DNA of 7,716 nt from assembly GCA_031254955.1 (NCBI GenBank), contig JAIRTK010000480.1, positions 1-7,716 on the forward strand, written 5' to 3'. Positions 1 through 5,910 of the stretch are shown one piece after another. The first letter of the stretch is position 1. Every line of letters begins with the position of its first letter. The notes beneath the pieces were generated by a model, which did no database searches, was not told the origin of the DNA, and saw only the letters and a list, made by a program, of their open reading frames with translations. Origin of the DNA: Opitutaceae bacterium. GTDB taxonomy: Bacteria; Verrucomicrobiota; Verrucomicrobiia; Opitutales; Opitutaceae. The translations under genes were made by a program, and so were the position numbers.

Positions 1-184
1 AATCGACTCTGTCTCGCAGCCCCTCCCTCCCTGTCAGTTGCGCCAACACCATGCAGGCAAGCTGTTGGCGGCATCCAAAAGGCCTCACTCTTTCTTCCGC
101 ATGATAACGCTCCGCAAAGTGGGACAGCGTTTCTCGATGCACCAAATCCAAAAGTTGCGAAATTACGTAACGCCCGGCGTTCAT
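1..184 (-). CDS. IS4-family transposase, N-terminal fragment (runs off left edge)
   Basis: Reading the minus strand from an ATG at 184 gives an open frame of 61 codons to the window edge. It begins MNAGRYVISQLLDLVHRE and ends LAQLTGREGLRDRVD. The start motif followed by an AQLTGRxxLRD segment around residues 48-58 is characteristic of the N-terminal domain (DUF4372 type) of IS4-family DDE transposases, which cut and paste their own element. The catalytic DDE core would lie beyond base 1 and cannot be seen. An in-frame stop lies 8 codons upstream of the ATG. A TTG at 193 is the only other nearby start, and no strong Shine-Dalgarno site is present. The gene points away from the sugar operon. 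The family call rests on motif recognition and is fairly secure. Whether the element is complete and active is unknown. Confidence 0.82.
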   Translation of the reverse strand, partial: MNAGRYVISQLLDLVHRETLSHFAERYHAEERVRPFGCRQQLACMVLAQLTGREGLRDRVD

Positions 185-300
185 GCCGGCCAAAAAACAC
201 CAACTTCAAATGCGTCACATGCTTTTTTCTTCGTAACCCCATCGTCTTATGAACCTTCTGCATTTCCATTCGTCAGTTAACCGGACATCCGTGGTTTTTT
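1..300 (-). mobile_element. Flank and one end of an IS4-type insertion sequence (boundary approximate)
   Basis: The transposase start at 184 implies that the upstream end of its insertion sequence lies in the next 100 or so bases. The segment 276-294 (GTTAACCGGACATCCGTGG) looks like the terminal inverted repeat zone of such elements and is followed by a T-run at 295-300. It can also form a weak imperfect stem (279-296). The opposite end and the target duplication are outside the window, so the boundary at about 300 is an estimate and could be off by tens of bases. Apart from the transposase start, nothing codes convincingly here. Confidence 0.5.
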
Positions 301-334
301 CTATTGATGCTGCCCTGTTCGAGAGCCTTTTTTG

Positions 335-398
335 AGATGACATGCGGTGGTCAGGTCGGTGGTTTCTGCGCGGCCTGACCATCTCATGTCGTCTTTTT
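335..398 (+). terminator. Rho-independent terminator-like stem-loop
   Basis: Bases 335-355 pair with 374-394 over 21 positions with 3 mismatches (338, 345 and 347). The inner 7 bp, GGTCAGG/CCTGACC, are perfect. The loop is 18 nt, and five T residues at 394-398 directly follow on the plus strand. That orientation fits termination of rightward transcription, insulating the sugar operon from read-through out of the IS region. There is no upstream plus-strand gene in the window for it to serve. The long loop and the internal mismatches make it less than ideal. It could instead be a remnant of a small palindromic repeat. Confidence 0.5.
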
Positions 399-461
399 GA
401 CGCTTCTTTCAGGCGTCTCGATTCAAAGCTAGGCCGGGCGTCCGGTGTCGCTTCCTTCTTC

Positions 462-642
462 CTCGTTCTCGTTCTTTTTCCTCGTTCTCGTTTTTCTTTC
501 TCTTTCTTCTTTCCTCGTTCTCGTTCTCTTCATCTCCCGGCGGCACGACCCGGAGGAGAAAGGAGGTGGAGAGGGAGAAAGAGGAAAGAGGAAAGAAGAA
601 AGAGAAAGAAAAACGAGAACGAGGAAAGAGAACGAGAACGAG
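462..642. repeat. Long inverted repeat with polypyrimidine and polypurine arms
   Basis: Bases 462-516 are the reverse complement of 588-642 over 55 positions with one mismatch (476 against 628). The inner 40 bp (477-516 with 588-627) are perfect. The 71-nt loop can pair further, around CTCCCGG (534-540) and CCGGAG (550-555). The left arm is almost purely C and T. Its purines are mostly the G of CG steps. The right arm is almost purely A and G. The 11-mer CCTCGTTCTCG occurs at 461, 480 and 513, and its complement occurs at 614-624 and 639-649. On RNA it would form a very stable hairpin, and on DNA it could form a cruciform or triplex. It has no T-run, so it is not a standard terminator, and it lies 58 bases upstream of the operon promoter. 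Its function is unknown. Confidence 0.9.
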
Positions 643-700
643 AACGAGGAAGCGGGGCGGGGTCTTGGGTGAGCAGTGCGGTTTTCTGAAAAACAGGGGC

Positions 701-729
701 TTGACTTTCAAGATGGTTACTCGTGTAAC
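701..729 (+). promoter_or_regulatory. Sigma70-like promoter for the glycan operon
   Basis: TTGACT at 701-706 matches the -35 consensus at 5 of 6 bases. After a 17-base spacer, TGTAAC at 724-729 matches the -10 consensus at 4 of 6. Transcription would begin near 735-737. That places the ATG at 753 in a short leader and makes the GTG at 732 too early to be the start. This is the only good promoter candidate I see ahead of the four-gene block. Prediction from two hexamers in a GC-rich genome is moderately reliable at best. Confidence 0.5.
716..729. promoter_or_regulatory. Operator-like dyad overlapping the -10 box
   Basis: GTTAC (716-720) and GTAAC (725-729) form a perfect 5-bp inverted repeat around TCGT. 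The right half is part of the putative -10 hexamer. A 14-bp dyad with a CG near its centre resembles LacI/GalR-type operators, and its position would let a bound repressor block RNA polymerase. ACTCGTG (719-725) recurs in part just downstream (AACTCGTG, 727-734). No regulator gene lies in the window, so the partner is unknown. A 10-bp match of this kind can also arise by chance. Confidence 0.4.
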
Positions 730-752
730 TCGTGCGCATCAACCCTTGCCTC

Positions 753-3170
753 ATGCCCATTCTTCAAGCCGTCCCCGCGTCACCTTTGTGCTTTCGCCTG
801 CCGCCCGCGGGGGGGGCGGGCGCGCTGGCGTCGGCCAAATGGGTTTGGAGCCAGGGGGGCGCGCCGGACGGACAGCCCCGGTTTTGCCGGTTCACCACTG
901 CTTTTGAATGGGAGGGGGGGGAGGTTGAGTTTTACATCACCGCCGACCAGCGTTTTGTCTTGTCCCTTGACGGCAGGGTCGTGGCCCGGGGGCCGGACGC
1001 CGGCGCGCCGGAGCGTTACTACTATGCGGGCTACCGCGTCGAGTTGCCGCCCGGACGGCATGAGTGGAGCGCCTTGGTCTGGTGGCTTGGCGATCTCGCC
1101 CCGTATGCCCATGTGTCGCGGCGCCCGGCGTTTTTGCTGGCGGCGGAAGGGGCCGCGCATCCGTTGTTGACGACCGGGGTCGCGGGCTGGACGGCGAGGC
1201 CTTGCGCGGAGTTCATTCCGGTCATCGGGCGCAAGCTGCCGGGCGCTCATTTTATCGGTCCCAGTTATTTGATCGACGGGGCGCTGGCGGGACAGGGGGA
1301 GGCCGGCCCCGCGGTCCCGGTTGCGGATGCCCGGCCCGAGGGTGTGAACGGGCGTCTGCCGGCGCAGTGGGTGTTGCGGCAGAGCGAGCTGCCCGAGCAG
1401 CTTCACACGGGGTGGAGCCATTGGCGGGCGCGCGCCGAGGCCGGCGAGTGGCTGGCGGAGCAGGGGAAGATGCGGAAAGAGTGGGTCCTCGGCGGGGAGA
1501 GCAGCCGGGCCGGGGAACTGGCGGAGGGCAACGCGGTGGTGATCGAGGCGCATCGCGAATGGACCGCGTTGCTGGATGCGGAAACGATCATCACCGCCTA
1601 TCCCGGCGTCGAGACCAGCGGGGGGCGGGGGGCGCGCATTGATTTGTCGTGGGCGGAATCGCTGGGCGCGGGCGCCGAACTCAGGGAAAACAATTTTCTG
1701 GTCGAAAAGGGGCATCGGGACGAAATCGCGGACAAGTTTTTTTATGGCTTCGGCGATGTGTTTGCCCCGGCGGGGCGCGGGGGCGTCGAATTTCTGCAAG
1801 CGCCTTGGTGGCGCGCCGGCCGGTATTTGCTGGTCCGCGTGCGCACGGCGGGGCAGCCTCTGGTCATCCGCCGACTGGCCTGCGAGCAGACCGGCTATCC
1901 GGTGCGGACGCGCTCTCGTTTCAATTGCCCGGATGCCTCGCTTGGCAGGGTGTTGGAGCTTTGCGAGCGGGGCATCCGGGCAAGCTGCCATGAAATGTAT
2001 TCGGACTGCCCCGCGTTTGAGCAATTGATGTATGCCGGGGACGCCCGGGTGGAGGCGCTGGTGCATCGGTGCCTGGAGACGGATGACCGGCTGGCGCGGA
2101 AGGCCGTCCAGGTGTTTAATGATTCGCGCCACAAGGGCGGGGGCTGGACGTGGTCGCGCTATCCGGCGCGCGTCGGGCAGGTGCTGCCGGTGTTTTCGTT
2201 GATCTGGGTGCTGATGGTGGATGATTTTCTCCACTGGCGCGGGGACGCCGCGTTTATAAAAAGCCAGCTCACGGGCGTGCGCGCCACGCTGGATGTTTTC
2301 GAGGAGTTTCTGGATGGCGACGGCTGGCTGCGCGGGTTGCCGGGCTGGATGTTCGTGGATTGGTGCCCGTGGTGGCAAAACGGTGTCCCGCCCGCCGACG
2401 CCGCCGGGCGCCGGGCCGTGGTGAATTTGTTTTATATACTGGCCCTGCGGGCCGGTGCGCGCATTGAAAACGCGGTGGGCGCGCCGGCGCGCGCCGCGTG
2501 CCTGAAAGCGCTGGCGGAGCGGGCCGGCGCCGCCGTGCGCGGGGATTGCGCCAGCGCCGGCGGCTTGTTTCGCGACGCACCGGGGCTGGACGCGTTCAGC
2601 GAGCACACGCAGGCGCTGGCGGCGCTGGCATTGGCGGGGGACCGGCGGGAAAAACATGAGTTATTGGAAGCCACGCGCGCCCGGTCGGCGGCCCGCGCCA
2701 TCGCGCCGGCTTCTTATTATTTTATGCATTATCTATTCGAGGCCTGCCACGAGGCGGCCTCGGACTGGCTGCATGACCGGTTTTCCCCTTGGCGCGATTT
2801 GCTGGCGCGGGGATTGCGCACGCCGATCGAGGCGGCGGAGCCGTGCCGGTCCGACTGCCACGGCTGGGCGTCGCACCCCTTGTTTCATGCCTACGCGACG
2901 ATTGCGGGAATCCGTCCCGGCTCGACCGGGTTTTCCAGTGTGCTGGTCGAGCCGCTGCCCGGGCCGTTGACGGCCATCGAGGCGGAGTTCCCCTGGCGGG
3001 CCGCCTCGATTTCATTGAGGTTGAGTTTCGCCGGGGGAAGCGCGCGGGGCGAGGTTTCCCTGCCCGGCGAGTTGTCCGGCGAATTCAGATGGGCCGGAAT
3101 GTCCCGGCCCCTCCATCCGGGCTTGAATATCATCCCCTGGACTGGTTCGCCAACCTTGTGTTCACCGTGA
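753..3170 (+). CDS. GH78-type alpha-L-rhamnosidase, probably intracellular
   Basis: The predicted enzyme removes alpha-L-rhamnose from glycans or glycosides. From the ATG at 753 it has 805 residues, within the usual GH78 range. An N-terminal beta-rich region (about 28-135) carries WVW and an ITADQRFVLSLDGR segment like the jelly-roll domains of the family. The (alpha/alpha)6 barrel holds DCPAFEQLMYAGD (418-430), matching the EQLQYxGD subgroup, with Glu423 as likely general acid. It then has WSRYP (467-471), FVDWCPWW (534-541) and SDCHGWASHP (700-709). Glu693, just before the last motif, is a candidate general base. A beta domain closes the protein (from about 720). I see no convincing signal peptide, which suggests cytoplasmic action after import. 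A GTG at 732 would add 7 residues, but it lies upstream of the predicted transcript start. Neither start has a clear ribosome site. Two G8 runs (809-816 and 914-921) lie in the first 60 codons. Confidence 0.83.
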   Translation: MPILQAVPASPLCFRLPPAGGAGALASAKWVWSQGGAPDGQPRFCRFTTAFEWEGGEVEFYITADQRFVLSLDGRVVARGPDAGAPERYYYAGYRVELPPGRHEWSALVWWLGDLAPYAHVSRRPAFLLAAEGAAHPLLTTGVAGWTARPCAEFIPVIGRKLPGAHFIGPSYLIDGALAGQGEAGPAVPVADARPEGVNGRLPAQWVLRQSELPEQLHTGWSHWRARAEAGEWLAEQGKMRKEWVLGGESSRAGELAEGNAVVIEAHREWTALLDAETIITAYPGVETSGGRGARIDLSWAESLGAGAELRENNFLVEKGHRDEIADKFFYGFGDVFAPAGRGGVEFLQAPWWRAGRYLLVRVRTAGQPLVIRRLACEQTGYPVRTRSRFNCPDASLGRVLELCERGIRASCHEMYSDCPAFEQLMYAGDARVEALVHRCLETDDRLARKAVQVFNDSRHKGGGWTWSRYPARVGQVLPVFSLIWVLMVDDFLHWRGDAAFIKSQLTGVRATLDVFEEFLDGDGWLRGLPGWMFVDWCPWWQNGVPPADAAGRRAVVNLFYILALRAGARIENAVGAPARAACLKALAERAGAAVRGDCASAGGLFRDAPGLDAFSEHTQALAALALAGDRREKHELLEATRARSAARAIAPASYYFMHYLFEACHEAASDWLHDRFSPWRDLLARGLRTPIEAAEPCRSDCHGWASHPLFHAYATIAGIRPGSTGFSSVLVEPLPGPLTAIEAEFPWRAASISLRLSFAGGSARGEVSLPGELSGEFRWAGMSRPLHPGLNIIPWTGSPTLCSP

Positions 3171-3204
3171 TGCACTATACAAAGTCCAAGAACGACCGGC
3201 GGAA

Positions 3205-3239
3205 GGCGGCGGGGAGGCCTCCCCGCCTGCCCCGCCGCC
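3205..3239. repeat. GC-rich palindrome with two competing hairpins
   Basis: Bases 3208-3227 form a perfect 20-bp palindrome (GGCGGGGAGG/CCTCCCCGCC). Alternatively, GGCGGCGGGG at 3205-3214 pairs perfectly with CCCCGCCGCC at 3230-3239 across a 15-nt loop, so the two structures exclude each other. No T-run follows, so this is not an intrinsic terminator. Sitting between the rhamnosidase stop and the esterase ATG, it could stabilise the upstream message or lower downstream expression. If the esterase starts at 3170, the segment is coding instead. Confidence 0.6.
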
Positions 3240-3307
3240 TGCCCCGCGCAACCCCAGTGGCCGCGAAAACAGGGCAGGCGGACACCTTCAATAATAATAC
3301 AACAGTC

Positions 3308-4219
3308 ATGAACGCGACCGGCTTTATTTTAGTATTCGTCCTGTTTTCATGCCTTGCCCCGTCCTTGGGCGCGGCGTCCGTCATCCATGATATAGCGATT
3401 CCCGGAGGAAGCCCGGCGGCGCGCATGGATGTTTACCAACCCGAGCCGGAGCGCTGGCCGGGGCTTCGTCCGACGGTGCTGATGATTCACGGCGGCGGGT
3501 GGGCAATCGGGGACAAGGCGGACAGGCGTGAGCAAATCACAGGCCACGCCTTCGCCGAAAAAGGCCTGGTCGTGGTTTCCCTGAATTATGATTTGTTTCG
3601 TTACAAGGACGGTCCGTGGAAGGGCGGGAAAACACATGAAGCCTGGCCCCGGAATCTTCAGGACGTGGCGGCTGCGCTGTGCTGGCTCAAATCAGCCGGG
3701 GCAAGGGCTTATAAAATTGATTCCGGGCGGGTGGCGCTGCTGGGTTATTCCGCCGGGGCGCATCTTGCCTTGATGGGCGCGTATGCCCTGCATGGCGACG
3801 ACGCGGAATTGCGCGGCCATCGCCCGGCTGACGATCTGGCGGCGGTGCGCGCGGTGATCTCGGTTTACGGCACGCACGATCTCCGGCTTTTCGGCGCGAA
3901 TATATTCAAGCGCGGAGACGCCGGCGATGAGGAGCTGCTTGCCCGTGCCTCGCCCGTCACGTATCTGAGAAAGGGATTGCCGCCCACGCTCGTCGTGCAT
4001 GGCGACAAGGATGTCACCATCGCGCCGGAAATCGCCCGGGCTTTTGCATCCAGGCTCGGCGAGGTGGGCGTCCGCCACGAGCTGGTCATGGCGCCCGGAC
4101 GCAAACACGGGTTTGCCCTGGGGGCGAGTCAGGAGCGGGAATGCACCGGGCTTGCCCTGAAATTTCTTGAAGACAATGGCATTGTGCCGCCGGCCCAACC
4201 TCTGAACGGGGATAAATAA
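3308..4219 (+). CDS. Secreted alpha/beta-hydrolase esterase (BD-FAE / acetyl-esterase type)
   Basis: The predicted enzyme is a serine esterase of 303 residues that probably removes acetyl or related acyl groups from a glycan. Residues 1-22 form a signal peptide (hydrophobic 5-18, cleavage likely after LGA). HGGGW (61-65) is the oxyanion-hole motif of the HSL/BD-FAE group. GYSAG (146-150) supplies the nucleophile Ser148. HGDKD (231-235) supplies Asp235, and KHGF (266-269) supplies His267, so the triad looks complete. A LFSC stretch at 12-15 is only a poor lipobox. The ATG at 3308 was chosen because it opens directly onto the signal peptide, but no Shine-Dalgarno is seen. An in-frame ATG at 3170 overlaps the rhamnosidase stop (TGATG) and would add 46 basic residues. 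The symporter start lies one base after the stop. The acyl substrate cannot be read from sequence. Confidence 0.83.
   Translation: MNATGFILVFVLFSCLAPSLGAASVIHDIAIPGGSPAARMDVYQPEPERWPGLRPTVLMIHGGGWAIGDKADRREQITGHAFAEKGLVVVSLNYDLFRYKDGPWKGGKTHEAWPRNLQDVAAALCWLKSAGARAYKIDSGRVALLGYSAGAHLALMGAYALHGDDAELRGHRPADDLAAVRAVISVYGTHDLRLFGANIFKRGDAGDEELLARASPVTYLRKGLPPTLVVHGDKDVTIAPEIARAFASRLGEVGVRHELVMAPGRKHGFALGASQERECTGLALKFLEDNGIVPPAQPLNGDK
4208..4212 (+). promoter_or_regulatory. Shine-Dalgarno-like site of the symporter gene
   Basis: GGGGA lies 8 bases before the ATG at 4221, inside the last codons of the esterase gene. It is the clearest ribosome-binding site in the operon and supports the 4221 start. 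The other plus-strand genes lack an obvious one. Confidence 0.5.
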
Positions 4220-4220
4220 A

Positions 4221-5906
4221 ATGACTGTATTAAGACTTGACCCAAGCTTCTGGTGGCTGATGGCCGGATACGGCGCGCTGCTGGTCGGCGTGAGCCTGTG
4301 GTTCACGCGAATGATAAAAAACTCCGGCGATTTCTACGGCTCCAGCGGAAAAACGTCATTCTGGTTCAGCGGGCTTTCCTTTTTCATGACGGCGTTTTCG
4401 GCGTCGGTGTTTGTCGCCAACGCGTCCATCGCCTACCGTCACGGCGCGCTGAACGCGCTGCTGATCGTGGCGCAGTTGCCCGTGTTTTTCGCCGGGTATT
4501 ATATATTCAGCGCGCGGTGGCGGCGCACCGGCTGCGCCACGGTGGTCGAGTTTATCGAAAAACGTTTCGGCCCCGGAACGGCGAGATTTTTCATGTGGGT
4601 GGGGCTGCCGGTGCGCGTGCTCGAAAGCGCCAACCGGGTGTATGTCACGGCGGTGTTGTTCGAGGTGATGCTGGGCATCAGCCTGCTGTCCGGGGCGAGC
4701 GTCACGGCGGTCGTCACCCTGCTTTCCACGGTGGGCGGAGGGTTTCTGGCCGTGGTCGTCACGGACGCGGTGCAGGCGGTTTTGCTCACGCTCATCGTGG
4801 CGGTCGTGGCCGCGCTTTCATGGAACGCGGTGGGCGGCTGGGAGCATTTCTCGGCCAGCGTGCCCTCCGATTACTGGTCGCTCGCCACCGACGCCGGCGG
4901 CTTCGGCGTGCCGCTGATCACGGTGTGGGCGATTGTCGCCCTGTTCGCGTGGAACGGCAACTGGTCGCTGGTGCAGCGTTTCGTGTCCGTGCCGCGCGAG
5001 CGCGACGCGCGCCGGGTGTCGGTGATCAGCGGCGTGTCCTATTATTTATTGTTTCCGCTGATCGCCGTTCCCGCGATGGCGGCCGCCGTCCTGATGCCCG
5101 GCCTGGACACCCCGCAGAAGGCGGAATATGCCTATATATTGGTCGCGCAAAAAGTATTGCCCACGGGCCTGATGGCGATGCTGTGCTTCGGGCTGCTCGG
5201 CGCGACCATCACGGCGGTCAACGCCGACCTCAATGTGATGGCGCAGGTCGTCGTCAACGACATGCTGAAAAAGCAACTCGTCTCGGCAAGCGAGCGGCGA
5301 CGTCTGTTCCTTGGCCGGGCGATCATGGTGGCGGTGAGCGCGGTCTGCCTCGCGCTGGCGATGCGCATCCGCGATTTTGGCGGCGCGTTCCAGTTTCTCA
5401 TCATGGTGCTCGGCATGACCACGCTGCCGACCTTCATGCCCCTGCTGTTCGGGCTGCTCTGGCCGCATGGGACGGGCCGGTCGGCGGTCTGGGCGTTTGC
5501 CGCCGGGATTCTCACCGCGCTGATTCTGAAATTCGGGCTGGGCGCCTCGCTCGCCTCGGTGATTTTATACAACGGGGCGGCCACGGCGGCCGTGTATTTT
5601 GTCTCCGGCTTCCTGCTGCGCCGCTCCGATGCCGAGGAGGAAACCGCCCCCGCGCTGTTTCGGCGGATGCGCAAGCCCCCGCCACCGGACGGCGCGGACG
5701 CCCCCGCCGGCGGCGACGCGCAGGGCAGGGCGGTGGCGCGCGTGGCCGCGCTCACGCTGATGCTCTGCGGCGTGCTGGCGGCCATCGCCGAAATGCTGAC
5801 CGGCGCCGATTCGCCGGGCCGCGGCATGGCCGCGCTCGTCTCCGGAGTATTGTTTGTCATTGGAGGCATTGTTTTTTATATAAACCGGAAAGACCCGACC
5901 CCTTGA
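4221..5906 (+). CDS. Sodium:solute symporter family (SSS) transporter
   Basis: This 561-residue inner-membrane protein belongs to the SSS family (TC 2.A.21), which couples solute uptake to an ion gradient. Hydrophobic segments begin at about 10-28, 46-68 and 76-96 and continue through the protein. Family hallmarks are GGGFLAVVVTDAVQ (172-185) and NWSLVQRFVSVPRERDARR (247-265). ITAVNADLN (330-338) falls where many members have an SS-containing helix lining the Na2 site. By my alignment the pair becomes Thr331 and Ala332, so ion coupling may differ. A proline-rich cytoplasm-like linker (about 467-505) joins the core to two more helices (about 506-525 and 535-553). The gene follows the esterase by one base and precedes the lipoprotein by four. 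From context the substrate is likely rhamnose, a rhamnoside or another breakdown product of the same glycan. This is not provable here. Confidence 0.88.
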   Translation: MTVLRLDPSFWWLMAGYGALLVGVSLWFTRMIKNSGDFYGSSGKTSFWFSGLSFFMTAFSASVFVANASIAYRHGALNALLIVAQLPVFFAGYYIFSARWRRTGCATVVEFIEKRFGPGTARFFMWVGLPVRVLESANRVYVTAVLFEVMLGISLLSGASVTAVVTLLSTVGGGFLAVVVTDAVQAVLLTLIVAVVAALSWNAVGGWEHFSASVPSDYWSLATDAGGFGVPLITVWAIVALFAWNGNWSLVQRFVSVPRERDARRVSVISGVSYYLLFPLIAVPAMAAAVLMPGLDTPQKAEYAYILVAQKVLPTGLMAMLCFGLLGATITAVNADLNVMAQVVVNDMLKKQLVSASERRRLFLGRAIMVAVSAVCLALAMRIRDFGGAFQFLIMVLGMTTLPTFMPLLFGLLWPHGTGRSAVWAFAAGILTALILKFGLGASLASVILYNGAATAAVYFVSGFLLRRSDAEEETAPALFRRMRKPPPPDGADAPAGGDAQGRAVARVAALTLMLCGVLAAIAEMLTGADSPGRGMAALVSGVLFVIGGIVFYINRKDPTP

Positions 5907-5910
5907 AACC

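Larger units (their letters stand above)
301..752. other. Intergenic region between the IS end and the rhamnosidase gene
   Basis: This stretch has no convincing gene. It contains, in order, a terminator-like stem-loop (335-398), a small GACGC/GCGTC hairpin (399-417), the long pyrimidine/purine inverted repeat (462-642) and a promoter with an overlapping dyad (701-729). Several frames stay open through the repeat on both strands, but their products are low-complexity runs of Arg, Glu, Lys, Ser and Phe. This is what a purine/pyrimidine tract gives in every frame. I see nothing distinctive in 418-461 or 643-700. Confidence 0.7.

Noticed and set aside
171..200. CCGGC-GTTCAT-GCCGG hairpin next to an A/T run, considered as a terminator
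   Set aside because: The stem is only 5 bp. The A-run follows it on the plus strand, and the matching T-run would precede it on the minus strand. It falls at the transposase start.
38..280. An 80-codon plus-strand frame in the left flank
   Set aside because: It is the shadow of the IS4 transposase start on the other strand and has no recognisable features.
559..568. AAAGGAGGTG, a perfect Shine-Dalgarno-like sequence
   Set aside because: It lies in the purine-rich loop and arm of the hairpin, and no start codon with a plausible gene follows at the right distance.
462..642. CRISPR array or tandem-repeat protein gene
   Set aside because: The repeated 11-mers are irregularly spaced, in opposite orientations on the two arms, and have no unique spacers.
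342..760. Several low-complexity frames across the inverted repeat on both strands
   Set aside because: Purine/pyrimidine repeats stay open in all frames and give Arg/Glu/Lys or Ser/Phe/Leu runs. No start context or family supports them.
1737..1743. A T7 run considered as a programmed frameshift site
   Set aside because: The frame continues with GH78-like sequence on both sides, and there is no alternative product or stimulatory structure to support recoding.
780..2657. A 625-codon open frame on the minus strand opposite the rhamnosidase gene
   Set aside because: It is rich in Arg, Pro, Ala and Gln without any family motif. High GC removes stops from the antisense frame of a real gene, and the plus strand has clear GH78 motifs.
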